Source: Betaproteobacteria bacterium (GTDB lineage: Bacteria; Pseudomonadota; Gammaproteobacteria; Burkholderiales; SG8-39). Taken from it: 14,801 nucleotides of DNA. Made by a program: the position numbers and the translations under genes. Shown in pieces: positions 1 through 6,921 of this stretch. Numbering within the stretch: the first letter of the stretch is position 1; the number at the start of each line of letters is the position of its first letter. The DNA lies in the NCBI GenBank assembly GCA_029865405.1, contig JAOUGZ010000022.1, positions 1-14,801 on the forward strand, in the 5' to 3' direction. Below the pieces are notes generated by a model that did no database searches, was not told where the DNA came from, and saw only the letters and a list, made by a program, of their open reading frames with translations.

Positions 1-363
<363 letters not shown>

Positions 364-439
364 CCGTGCGGAAGGCGAAAGCAAACTTGCTACTATAGCC
401 AGTTCCCGATCTTCCTTTCCAGCCTTTCTTCGCACCGCA
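364..439. promoter_or_regulatory. Divergent uvrA / MFS promoter region
   Basis: This 76-base gap separates two divergent starts and is less GC-rich than its surroundings. On the minus strand TATAGT (392-397) could be the uvrA -10 box; on the plus strand the overlapping TACTAT (391-396) could serve the transporter. No convincing -35 box is visible for either. The 16-mer at 387-402 read on the minus strand is CTGG-N8-GCAA, a loose match to the SOS operator CTGT-N8-ACAG. Promoter placement is inferred from position and these partial matches only. Confidence 0.35.
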
Positions 440-1663
440 ATGGATCCCCAGCGCATGAGCGCCCAGGAGCTGCGGGCGGGCGCCTCGCTCGCCGGCATCT
501 TCGGTTTGCGCATGCTCGGGCTGTTTCTCATCCTGCCGGTGTTCGCGGTGCACGCGCCGCAGCTCGCTGGCGGCGACGACCTCGTGCTGGTCGGCGTGGC
601 GCTCGGCGCCTACGGCCTGGTGCAGGCGATCCTGCAGTTGCCCTTCGGCATGGCCTCCGATCGCTGGGGCCGCAAGCCCGTGATGGTGATCGGCCTTGCG
701 CTGTTTGCCGCCGGCAGCTTCCTCGCCGCCGGCGCCGACGACATCTGGACGGCGATCGCCGGCCGCGGTTTGCAGGGCGCGGGCGCGATCTCCGCGGTGG
801 TGATGGCGCTCGCCGCCGACCTGACGCGCGACCAGCACCGCGTGAAGATCATGGCGATGATCGGTGCGACCATCGGTGCGAGCTTTGCGCTGTCGCTGGT
901 CGCGGCGCCCACGCTCTACCACGTGATCGGCATGGGGGGACTGTTTGCGCTCACCGGCGTGCTGGCGCTGGCGGGCATCGGCGTGCTGCTGTGGCTGGTA
1001 CCGGACGTGCCGCGGCGCGCGGCTGCGCTCACCGCCGGCGCGCCCCGTGAACTGCGCAAGGCGCTGCTCGACCCGCAGCTCGCGCGCCTCAACGCCGGGA
1101 TCTTCGTGCTGCACATGGTGCAGATGGCGATGTTCGTGGTGGTGCCACCGCTGCTGGTGGCCGCCGGCCTGCCGCTGCAGGCGCATTGGAAGATCTACCT
1201 GCCGGTGGTGCTGGTGTCGTTCGCGCTCATGCTGCCGCCCATCCTGCACGCCGATCGGCGCAACGCGGGACGCGGCGTCATGCTCGGCGCGATCGCGCTG
1301 CTGCTCGTGGCGGAAGGGGGCCTCGCCCTCTCCGGGCCGCGCGTGGCGGTCCTCGCCTTGGCGATGCTCGGCTTCTTCTGCGCTTTCAACGTCCTCGAGG
1401 CGCTGATTCCGTCGCTGGTGTCGCGGCTCGCGCCGGCGCACGCACGCGGCACCGCGATCGGCATCTACAACACGGCGCAGACGCTGGGCCTGTTCTGTGG
1501 CGGCCTGCTGGGTGGCTGGGTGGCGGGGCGCTACGGCGCGGCCGCGGTATTCGGCAGCTGCGCCGCGCTGGCGCTGGGCTGGCTCGCCATCGCCTACGGC
1601 ATGCGCCCGGTCAACCGGATCGGCGGTGAGTCGTTTACGATGAGTACGGTCAAAGGGAGGTAG
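440..1663 (+). CDS. YajR-like major facilitator superfamily transporter
   Basis: This is a 407-residue inner-membrane protein with about twelve hydrophobic segments and no clear substrate. MFS motif A is present as [11 protein letters not shown] at residues 70-80, and the stretches [35 protein letters not shown] and [13 protein letters not shown] recall E. coli YajR by eye. The soluble C-terminal YAM domain of E. coli YajR is absent: the protein stops soon after the last membrane segment. I chose ATG 440 over the open frame that extends upstream into the divergent uvrA region, because the membrane domain starts soon after it; ATG 455 is an alternative five codons later. ssb begins 2 bases after the stop codon, and its ribosome binding site lies inside this gene's last codons, so the two are probably cotranscribed. 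Family certain; transported substrate unknown. Confidence 0.9.
   Translation: MDPQRMSAQELRAGASLAGIFGLRMLGLFLILPVFAVHAPQLAGGDDLVLVGVALGAYGLVQAILQLPFGMASDRWGRKPVMVIGLALFAAGSFLAAGADDIWTAIAGRGLQGAGAISAVVMALAADLTRDQHRVKIMAMIGATIGASFALSLVAAPTLYHVIGMGGLFALTGVLALAGIGVLLWLVPDVPRRAAALTAGAPRELRKALLDPQLARLNAGIFVLHMVQMAMFVVVPPLLVAAGLPLQAHWKIYLPVVLVSFALMLPPILHADRRNAGRGVMLGAIALLLVAEGGLALSGPRVAVLALAMLGFFCAFNVLEALIPSLVSRLAPAHARGTAIGIYNTAQTLGLFCGGLLGGWVAGRYGAAAVFGSCAALALGWLAIAYGMRPVNRIGGESFTMSTVKGR
1651..1660 (+). promoter_or_regulatory. Ribosome binding site of ssb
   Basis: The sequence CAAAGGGAGG ends 5 bases before ATG 1666 and is a strong Shine-Dalgarno match. It lies in the last codons of the transporter gene, which fixes the ssb start and suggests coupled translation. 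Confidence 0.8.
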
Positions 1664-1665
1664 CC

Positions 1666-2133
1666 ATGGCATCGGTCAACAAGGTCATCGTAGTGGGCAA
1701 CCTGGGGGCGGACCCGGAGACGCGGTACCTGCCGAGCGGGGAAGCGGTCACCAACATCCGCGTCGCCACCACCGACCGCTGGAAGGACAAGGCGAGCGGC
1801 GAGATGAAGGAGGCGACCGAGTGGCACCGCATCGCCTTCTTCGGCCGCCTGGCGGAGATCGCCGGCGAGTACCTGAAGAAAGGCTCGCAGGTGTACGTCG
1901 AGGGCAGCCTGCGCACGCGCAAGTGGCAGGACAAGGAAGGCCACGACCGCTACAGCACCGAGATCCGCGGCGACGTGATGCAGATGCTCGGCTCGCGCGC
2001 GGGTGCGGGCGAGCCGCGCGCGGCGGCGGCGGGCGCCGAGGCCGCGGAGCCCCGCAGCGAGCCGGCGTCGCGCCCGGCGGCCAAGAAGCCCGCGGGCAAG
2101 TTCGACGACATGGCGGACGATATCCCGTTCTAG
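1666..2133 (+). CDS. ssb: Single-stranded DNA-binding protein
   Basis: SSB coats single-stranded DNA during replication, recombination and repair and recruits partner enzymes through its C-terminal tip. The 155-residue protein has the N-terminal OB fold (about residues 1-108, opening [17 protein letters not shown]) with DNA-stacking aromatics W39, W53, F59 and W87. A flexible Ala/Pro/Arg/Glu-rich linker follows (about 110-145), then the acidic tip MADDIPF, the standard partner-docking motif. Length and layout are normal for a proteobacterial SSB. The start is fixed by a strong Shine-Dalgarno sequence. The neighbourhood uvrA-MFS-ssb is common in betaproteobacteria and recalls the uvrA/ssb pairing of E. 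coli. Nothing unusual is seen in the protein. Confidence 0.97.
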   Translation: MASVNKVIVVGNLGADPETRYLPSGEAVTNIRVATTDRWKDKASGEMKEATEWHRIAFFGRLAEIAGEYLKKGSQVYVEGSLRTRKWQDKEGHDRYSTEIRGDVMQMLGSRAGAGEPRAAAAGAEAAEPRSEPASRPAAKKPAGKFDDMADDIPF

Positions 2134-2148
2134 GTCGGCGGTTGGCGC

Positions 2149-2154
2149 TATAAT
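2149..2154 (+). promoter_or_regulatory. -10 box of a promoter for the FmdB-type gene
   Basis: A perfect TATAAT lies 15 bases after the ssb stop codon and 33 bases before ATG 2188. No good -35 box is visible at 16-18 bases upstream (candidates read CGTTCT or GTTCTA). A transcript from here would start near 2161 with a leader of roughly 26 bases. Confidence 0.6.
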
Positions 2155-2187
2155 GCCCGCCGATTCAGGAACTTGCGGATTACGAGG

Positions 2188-2529
2188 ATGCCGATCTACG
2201 AGTACCGGTGCGCGGACTGCGGCTTTCAGGACGAGTACCTGCAGAAGGTGTCGGAAGCGCCGCTGACGGCCTGCCCGTCCTGTGGCAAGCCGAGCTTGCG
2301 CAAACTGGTGAGCGCGGCAGGCTTCCAGCTGAAGGGCAGCGGCTGGTACGCGACCGATTTCAAGGGATCCGGAAAGGCGGCAGCCAAGCCCGGCGCGCAG
2401 GGCGAGGCGAAGGCGGAGGCCAAGCCGGACGCCAAAGCGGAGGCCAAGCCCGAGTCCAAGGCGGAGCCCAAGACCGAAGCCAAGCCGCAGGCGGCCAAGT
2501 CGCCGGCGGCCGCGAACTCGGACAGTTAG
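2188..2529 (+). CDS. FmdB-family zinc-ribbon protein with a repetitive tail
   Basis: The 113-residue protein opens with MPIYEYRCADCG, the hallmark of the FmdB/CxxC_CXXC_SSSS family. Two CxxC pairs (CADC and, about 20 residues later, CPSC) should bind one zinc ion. The family is named after a putative regulator of formamidase, but its general role is not established, so I assign none. After about residue 60 the chain becomes a low-complexity Ala/Lys/Glu/Pro tail built on an 8-residue period. I chose ATG 2188 because the family consistently starts MP-Y-Y-C; a TTG five codons upstream keeps the frame open but adds residues atypical of the family. No strong Shine-Dalgarno is seen at the right distance. 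The gene has its own -10 box and ends at an intrinsic terminator, so it looks monocistronic. Confidence 0.88.
   Translation: MPIYEYRCADCGFQDEYLQKVSEAPLTACPSCGKPSLRKLVSAAGFQLKGSGWYATDFKGSGKAAAKPGAQGEAKAEAKPDAKAEAKPESKAEPKTEAKPQAAKSPAAANSDS
2407..2487 (+). repeat. 24-base coding tandem repeat in the FmdB-type gene
   Basis: Three imperfect 24-base units (2407-2430, 2431-2454, 2455-2478) plus a 9-base partial unit encode AKAEAKPD, AKAEAKPE, SKAEPKTE and AKP. The units differ at scattered positions but keep the period and frame. Unit number could vary between strains. Confidence 0.75.
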
Positions 2530-2533
2530 CCCC

Positions 2534-2557
2534 AGCCGGGCTCGATACCGGCCCGGC
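2534..2557 (+). promoter_or_regulatory. Possible anti-terminator hairpin overlapping the terminator
   Basis: GCCGGGC (2535-2541) can pair with GCCCGGC (2551-2557) across a 9-base loop. The same GCCCGGC is the left arm of the terminator that follows, so the two structures exclude one another. The cause is a direct repeat AGCCGGGCT at 2534-2542 and 2561-2569. Any regulatory use is inference. Confidence 0.35.
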
Positions 2558-2575
2558 GCGAGCCGGGCTTTTTTC
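2551..2575 (+). terminator. Intrinsic terminator after the FmdB-type gene
   Basis: A 7-bp GC-only stem, GCCCGGC (2551-2557) with GCCGGGC (2562-2568), closes on the GNRA-type tetraloop GCGA and is followed by TTTTTTC. It starts 22 bases after the stop codon. This is a textbook Rho-independent terminator. Confidence 0.85.
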
Positions 2576-2589
2576 TTTATAGAGGTCGC

Positions 2590-3186
2590 GTGCGGAAATA
2601 TTTCATTACCGGACTGCTCATCTGGATCCCGCTGGTGATCACCATCTGGGTGCTGAAGCTGATCGTGGAAACGCTCGACCAGTCGCTGCTGCTGCTGCCG
2701 CCGCAGTGGCGCACCGAAAGCTTTCTCGGCGTGCACGTGCCGGGGCTCGGCGTGATCCTGACGCTGGTGATCGTGTTCGTCACCGGCGTGCTCGCCACCA
2801 ATTTCCTCGGCGCGCGCCTGCTGCAGCTGTGGAACGCGATCCTGCACCGCATTCCCGTCGTCAATTCGATCTACTCGAGCGTCAAGCAGATCTCCGACAC
2901 GCTGTTTTCCTCGAGCGGCCAGGCGTTCCGCAAGGCGCTGCTGGTGCAGTGGCCGCGCGAGGGCATGTGGACCATCGCGTTTCTGACCGGGCGGCCCGGG
3001 GGCGACGTCGTCCAGCATCTGCCGGGCGACTACGTAAGCGTGTACGTGCCGACGACCCCGAACCCGACCGGCGGCTATTTCGTCATGATGCAGCGCAAGG
3101 ACGTGGTGGAGCTGGACATGTCCGTGGACACGGCCCTCAAGTACATCATTTCCATGGGCGTGGTCTCGCCCGACCAGGGCAGGTAA
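2590..3186 (+). CDS. DUF502-family inner-membrane protein
   Basis: The 198-residue protein matches the DUF502 family, whose biochemical role is not established. It begins [20 protein letters not shown], a first membrane segment at about residues 4-24. A second hydrophobic segment lies at about 51-73 ([19 protein letters not shown]). The conserved stretch [14 protein letters not shown] follows, then a soluble C-terminal half of about 110 residues with [11 protein letters not shown]. The start is GTG 2590, preceded by AGAGG at 2581-2585. Linkage to aspS is common in betaproteobacteria, and the aspS start lies only 8 bases after the stop codon, so cotranscription is likely. No promoter of its own is evident between the upstream terminator and the start codon, so transcription may depend on read-through. 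Confidence 0.88.
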   Translation: MRKYFITGLLIWIPLVITIWVLKLIVETLDQSLLLLPPQWRTESFLGVHVPGLGVILTLVIVFVTGVLATNFLGARLLQLWNAILHRIPVVNSIYSSVKQISDTLFSSSGQAFRKALLVQWPREGMWTIAFLTGRPGGDVVQHLPGDYVSVYVPTTPNPTGGYFVMMQRKDVVELDMSVDTALKYIISMGVVSPDQGR

Positions 3187-3194
3187 GCGCCGCC

Positions 3195-4967
3195 GTGCGC
3201 ACGCACTACTGCGCCGAGCTCTCGGCCGCGCTCATCGGCCAGCAGGTGACGCTCGCCGGGTGGGCGCACCGCCGGCGCGACCACGGCGGCGTGATCTTCA
3301 TCGACCTGCGCGATCGCGACGGGCTGGCGCAGGTGGTCTGCGACCCGGATCGCGGGGATGCGTTCAAGGCGGCCGACCGGGTGCGCGGCGAGTTCGTCCT
3401 GCGCGTCACCGGCCGCGTGCGCGCGCGGCCCGAAGGCACGGTCAACCCCAATCTCGCCTCGGGCGCAGTCGAGGTGCTGGCCGACGCGGTCGAGATCCTC
3501 AACCCTTCTGCGCCGCCGCCGTTTCAGCTGGACGAGGAGAATCTCTCCGAAGCGGTGCGGCTGGAGCACCGCGTGCTCGATCTGCGGCGCGAGCCGATGC
3601 AGCGCAACCTGCGCCTGCGCCACCGCGCGGCGTCGGCCGCGCGCGCTTTCCTCGACGCGCACCGCTTCATCGATATCGAGACGCCGGTGCTGTACAAGTC
3701 CACGCCCGAAGGGGCGCGCGAATTCCTGGTGCCCTCGCGCCTGCACGACGGGCACTTCTACGCACTGCCGCAGAGCCCGCAGCTGTTCAAGCAGATGCTG
3801 ATGATCGCGGGGTTCGACCGCTACTACCAGATCGTGAAATGCTTCCGCGACGAGGACCTGCGCGCCGACCGGCAGCCCGAGTTCACGCAGATCGACATCG
3901 AGACCTCGTTCATGGACGAGGCGGCGATCCGAGCCCTGATGGAGCAGCTGGCGCGCCACATGTTCAAGGACGTGCTCGGCGTCGCGCTGCCCGATCCGTT
4001 TCCGGTGCTGCGCTACGAGGACGCGATGCGCGACTACGGCGTCGACAAGCCGGACCTGCGCGTGCCCTTGAAGCTCGTCGAGCTCACCGAGGTGATGAAG
4101 GACGTGGATTTCAAGGTGTTCGCCGCACCGGCGAATGCGCCGGAGGGCCGCGTGGCGGGCCTGCGGGTGCCGGGCGGCGCGGCGCTGACGCGCGGCGAGA
4201 TCGACGCCTACACGGACTACGTGAAGACGCTGGGCGCCAAGGGCCTTGCCTGGATCAAGGTCAACGAGCGCGCCAAAGGCGCCGCGGGCCTGCAGTCGCC
4301 GATCGTGAAGAACCTGCACGCGCGCGCGCTCGACGAGGTCCTCGCGCGCAGCGGCGCGGCGGACGGCGATCTCATCTTCTTTGCCGCCGACAAGGCGGTG
4401 GCGGCGAACGCCTGCCTCGGCGCGCTGCGCCAGAAGATCGGCCACGAGCGCGGCCTCGCCGAGAAGGGCTGGCGGCCGCTGTGGGTGGTGGATTTCCCGA
4501 TGTTCGAGCAGGACGAAGAATCGGGGCAGTGGAAGGCGCGGCACCATCCGTTCACCAGCCCCAAGGACGGGCACGAGCAGTACCTCGAATCGGCGCCCGG
4601 AAAAGCCTATGCCAAGGCCTACGACCTGGTGCTGAACGGCTGGGAAGTGGCGGGCGGCTCGGTGCGCATCCATCGCCCGGAAATCCAGCAGCAGGTGTTC
4701 CGCGGCCTGAAGATCTCCGCGGAGGATCAGCGCGCCAAGTTCGGCTTTCTGCTCGACGCGCTGCAGTACGGCGCCCCGCCGCACGGCGGCATCGCGTTCG
4801 GCTTCGATCGCCTGGTGGCGCTGATGGCCGGCGCCGACGCCATTCGCGACGTGATCGCGTTTCCGAAGACGCAGCGCGGACAGGACCTGCTGACCGGGGC
4901 GCCCTCCGCGGTGACCGAAAAGCAGCTGCGCGAGCTCCATATCCGGCTGCGCAATCCGTCGCAGTGA
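3195..4967 (+). CDS. aspS: Aspartyl-tRNA synthetase, probably non-discriminating (Asp/Asn)
   Basis: This class II synthetase attaches aspartate to tRNA in the cytoplasm. It has 590 residues, the same as E. coli AspRS. The N-terminal OB-fold anticodon domain covers about residues 1-105. The catalytic core carries [23 protein letters not shown], class II motif 2 as [16 protein letters not shown], the bacterial GAD insertion domain in mid-protein, and motif 3 as [15 protein letters not shown]. The anticodon domain reads RRRDHGG with His30, and carries Gly81 in RPEG. In Pseudomonas aeruginosa the equivalent His31 and Gly82 are linked to charging of tRNA-Asn as well as tRNA-Asp, while E. coli has Leu and Lys there. 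Start GTG 3195 gives the family-standard RTHYC opening; upstream in-frame sequence belongs to the DUF502 gene. The stop codon overlaps the next gene (GTGA). Confidence 0.97.
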   Translation: MRTHYCAELSAALIGQQVTLAGWAHRRRDHGGVIFIDLRDRDGLAQVVCDPDRGDAFKAADRVRGEFVLRVTGRVRARPEGTVNPNLASGAVEVLADAVEILNPSAPPPFQLDEENLSEAVRLEHRVLDLRREPMQRNLRLRHRAASAARAFLDAHRFIDIETPVLYKSTPEGAREFLVPSRLHDGHFYALPQSPQLFKQMLMIAGFDRYYQIVKCFRDEDLRADRQPEFTQIDIETSFMDEAAIRALMEQLARHMFKDVLGVALPDPFPVLRYEDAMRDYGVDKPDLRVPLKLVELTEVMKDVDFKVFAAPANAPEGRVAGLRVPGGAALTRGEIDAYTDYVKTLGAKGLAWIKVNERAKGAAGLQSPIVKNLHARALDEVLARSGAADGDLIFFAADKAVAANACLGALRQKIGHERGLAEKGWRPLWVVDFPMFEQDEESGQWKARHHPFTSPKDGHEQYLESAPGKAYAKAYDLVLNGWEVAGGSVRIHRPEIQQQVFRGLKISAEDQRAKFGFLLDALQYGAPPHGGIAFGFDRLVALMAGADAIRDVIAFPKTQRGQDLLTGAPSAVTEKQLRELHIRLRNPSQ

Positions 4968-5287
4968 GACTCGCCTGGGCGCTCGTCCTGGCGTTCGCGG
5001 CGAGCGCTTGCGCGGGCGAGATCGCGCTCGCCGAGCTGCCGCCCGAGGCGCGCCAGACGCTGTCGCTGATCAAGGCCGGGGGGCCGTTTCCCCATGCGCG
5101 GGACGGCACGGCGTTCCATAATCGCGAGGGCCGGCTGCCCGGGCGCGCGGGCGGCTATTATCGCGAGTACACGGTGCCCACGCCGGGCGCGCGCGACCGC
5201 GGCGCGCGGCGTATCGTGGCGGGCGGAGACGGCGAGTACTACTACACGCAGGATCACTACCGGACCTTCAGGCGCATTCGCGAATAG
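4964..5287 (+). CDS. Secreted guanyl-type ribonuclease (RNase Sa / N1 family)
   Basis: The 107-residue protein has an N-terminal signal peptide ([17 protein letters not shown], likely cut after residue 17 at ACA/GE) and a mature domain of about 90 residues. The mature part closely resembles Streptomyces RNase Sa: [35 protein letters not shown] and YYTQDHY-TF. Residues equivalent to the RNase Sa catalytic set are present: E68 (Glu54), R79 (Arg65), R83 (Arg69) and H98 (His85). It should therefore cut single-stranded RNA after guanosine in the periplasm or outside the cell. The two cysteines forming the RNase Sa disulfide are missing; the only Cys is in the signal peptide. Start GTG 4964 overlaps the aspS stop codon, suggesting translational coupling. 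The next gene encodes a barstar-type inhibitor, 3 bases away. Scavenging of RNA or action against competitors are both possible roles. Confidence 0.9.
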   Translation: MRLAWALVLAFAASACAGEIALAELPPEARQTLSLIKAGGPFPHARDGTAFHNREGRLPGRAGGYYREYTVPTPGARDRGARRIVAGGDGEYYYTQDHYRTFRRIRE

Positions 5288-5290
5288 GCC

Positions 5291-5725
5291 ATGGGCAAGC
5301 TCGCGCAAAGGCTGAGCGACGCCGCGCGTTCCGGCGTGTACCGGACCGCGCAGGGCACCGAAGTCGAGGACGCCGTGCGCGCCACGCGCCTCGATCTGGC
5401 GCGCGTCGACCTGGGCGGCGCCGACGGCAAGGAGGCGCTGCTCGAGCGCATCGCGCTGGCGCTCGGCTTTCCGGCCTGGTTCGGCGGCAACTGGGACGCG
5501 CTGGAAGACTGCCTGGGCGACCTCGACTGGCGCGCGGGCGACGGCCACGTGTTCCTGTTCTCGGGCTACGAGGACCTGCCGGCCGACGATCTGGGCGTGC
5601 TGCTCGACGTCCTCGCCGCGAGCGCGGCATACTGGGCCGAGCGCGGCAAGCCGTTTTTCGCGGTGTTCCTGGACGCGCGCCATGCGCTCGCCTTGCCCGA
5701 GCTGTTTCGCGCCAGGTCGGCATGA
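5291..5725 (+). CDS. Barstar-family ribonuclease inhibitor
   Basis: Barstar binds and blocks barnase/RNase Sa-type ribonucleases in the cytoplasm, protecting the producer. The 144-residue protein has the family core FPAWFGGNWDALEDCLGDL at residues 60-78; D69 and D73 match the two barstar aspartates (Asp35 and Asp39) that plug the RNase active site. It lacks a signal peptide, as expected for a cytosolic inhibitor. It is longer than the roughly 90-residue Bacillus barstar: about 45 extra N-terminal residues precede the core, and a longer C-terminal end follows the conserved FFAVFLDARHA segment. ATG 5291 lies 3 bases after the RNase stop codon. No good Shine-Dalgarno is visible (TAGG lies only 2 bases from the start), so reinitiation from the RNase gene is likely. 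The stop codon overlaps the next start (ATGA). Confidence 0.9.
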   Translation: MGKLAQRLSDAARSGVYRTAQGTEVEDAVRATRLDLARVDLGGADGKEALLERIALALGFPAWFGGNWDALEDCLGDLDWRAGDGHVFLFSGYEDLPADDLGVLLDVLAASAAYWAERGKPFFAVFLDARHALALPELFRARSA

Positions 5726-6171
5726 GCGCCAAGCTGCCCGAGTCGGTGCTGGTGGTGATTCACACGCCGGCGCTGGACGTGCTGCTGCTGGAGCGCGCAC
5801 GCCGCGCCGGGTTCTGGCAATCGGTGACGGGGTCGCTGGAGCGCCTGGACGAGCCGCTGCCTTATGCGGCGCGACGCGAAGTGCTCGAGGAAACGGGGAT
5901 CGATGCGGCGCCGGCGCGTTTCGTCGACTGGCGGCTCGCCAATGCATTTCAGATCTATGCGCACTGGCGCGGACGCTTCCCGGTCGGCACCACGCACAAC
6001 ACCGAGCACGTGTTCAGCCTTTCGGTTCCGGCGCCGCTCGCCGTGCGCCTGGCGCCGCTGGAGCATCGCGCGCAGCGCTGGCTGCCGTGGCGCGACGCCG
6101 CGGCGGCGTGCTTCTCGTGGTCGAATCGCGACGCCATCGCCATGCTGCCGGCGCGGTGCGCTCGCGCATGA
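5722..6171 (+). CDS. nudB: Nudix hydrolase, probable dihydroneopterin triphosphate pyrophosphatase
   Basis: NudB removes pyrophosphate from dihydroneopterin triphosphate, an early step of folate synthesis, in the cytoplasm. The 149-residue protein (E. coli NudB is about 150) opens with LPESVLVVIHTP and has the Nudix box at residues 37-60, from GSLERLDE to RREVLEETGI, with the metal-binding REVLEE core intact. Compared with the general GX5EX7REUXEEXGU pattern there is one extra residue before the first Glu. The following HNTEHVFSLSVP and the C-terminal W-P-W-R-D-A-A-A-A segment also fit NudB. It overlaps barstar upstream and the EEP gene downstream, each by 4 bases (ATGA), so the three are probably translated together. 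NudB near aspS is common in proteobacteria; the RNase/barstar pair seems to sit between them. Exact substrate is inferred from the family. Confidence 0.85.
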   Translation: MSAKLPESVLVVIHTPALDVLLLERARRAGFWQSVTGSLERLDEPLPYAARREVLEETGIDAAPARFVDWRLANAFQIYAHWRGRFPVGTTHNTEHVFSLSVPAPLAVRLAPLEHRAQRWLPWRDAAAACFSWSNRDAIAMLPARCARA

Positions 6172-6917
6172 GCGCGTCCCTGCGCCTCGTCACGCTCAAC
6201 ATCCACAAGGGCCTGTCGCAGTTCAACCGGCGCATGGTGATCCACGAGCTGCGCGAGGGCCTGAACGCCCTCGAGCCCGACCTCGTGTTCCTGCAGGAAG
6301 TGCAGGGTCTCAATGCGCGTCATGCGCTGCGCTTTGCGTCCTGGCCGAGCGCGCCGCAGCACGAGTACCTGAAGCAGGACGGCTGGGAGTATGCCTACGG
6401 CCTCAATCGCGTGCATCATTCCGGGCATCACGGCAACGCCGTGCTCTCGCGCTTTCCGATCGTGTCGATGGAGAACGCGGACATTTCGAGCCACCGCTTC
6501 GAGCGCCGCGGGCTGCTGCACTGCGTGGTGGCGGTCCCGGGCTGGCGGCAAAACCTGCATTGCGTCTGCGTGCACCTTTCGCTGCACGAGCGCGGGCGCC
6601 GGCGCCAGCTCGACGCCATCGTCGAGCGGCTCGGCGAGGTGGCGTCGCGCGGCCTGCCCATGGTCATCGCCGGCGACTTCAACGACTGGCGCCAGCGCGC
6701 CACCCGGGTGCTCGAAGAACGCCTCGGCATGCAGGAGGTGACCGCCATCTACGGCGCGCGGCCGGCGCGCACCTACCCGAGCCTGCTCCCGGTGCTGCGC
6801 CTGGACCGCATCTACGTGCGCGGCTTCAGCGTCGTCGAGGCGAGCGTGCACGTCGGCGCGCCCTGGTCGCTGCTGTCGGACCACCTGGCGCTGGGCGCAG
6901 TGGTGCAGCCCGCGTAG
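6168..6917 (+). CDS. Endonuclease/exonuclease/phosphatase (EEP) family protein, YbhP-like
   Basis: The 249-residue protein has the full set of EEP-fold motifs: LVTLNIHKG with N11, FLQEVQG with metal-binding E44, GNAVLSRFP, VHLSLHERGRRRQL with H136, IAGDFNDW with D170 and N172, LDRIYVRG, and the terminal SDHLAL with D238 and H239. An active Mg-dependent phosphoesterase is therefore expected; whether the substrate is DNA, a phospholipid head group or another phosphoester is not known. There is no signal peptide. It overlaps nudB by 4 bases and is followed 4 bases later by clsB. The same neighbour pair (ybhP next to clsB) occurs in E. coli, suggesting a shared job in phospholipid metabolism, which is inference. 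The start ATG 6168 is set by the overlap and by the conserved SLRLVTLNIHKG opening. Confidence 0.88.
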   Translation: MSASLRLVTLNIHKGLSQFNRRMVIHELREGLNALEPDLVFLQEVQGLNARHALRFASWPSAPQHEYLKQDGWEYAYGLNRVHHSGHHGNAVLSRFPIVSMENADISSHRFERRGLLHCVVAVPGWRQNLHCVCVHLSLHERGRRRQLDAIVERLGEVASRGLPMVIAGDFNDWRQRATRVLEERLGMQEVTAIYGARPARTYPSLLPVLRLDRIYVRGFSVVEASVHVGAPWSLLSDHLALGAVVQPA

Positions 6918-6921
6918 CGCG

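Noticed and set aside
2578..2583. TATAGA as a promoter -10 box for the DUF502 gene
   Set aside because: The start point would fall at about the GTG codon and no -35 box exists in the terminator stem region upstream.
3075..4940. Long antisense open frame opposite aspS
   Set aside because: Same reason: low-complexity translation against a certain gene.
3260..5287. Open frame of 675 codons overlapping aspS and ending with the RNase
   Set aside because: Only its last 107 codons (from GTG 4964) form a recognisable protein; the part before is an out-of-frame Arg/Ala-rich shadow of aspS, so it is not a fusion toxin.
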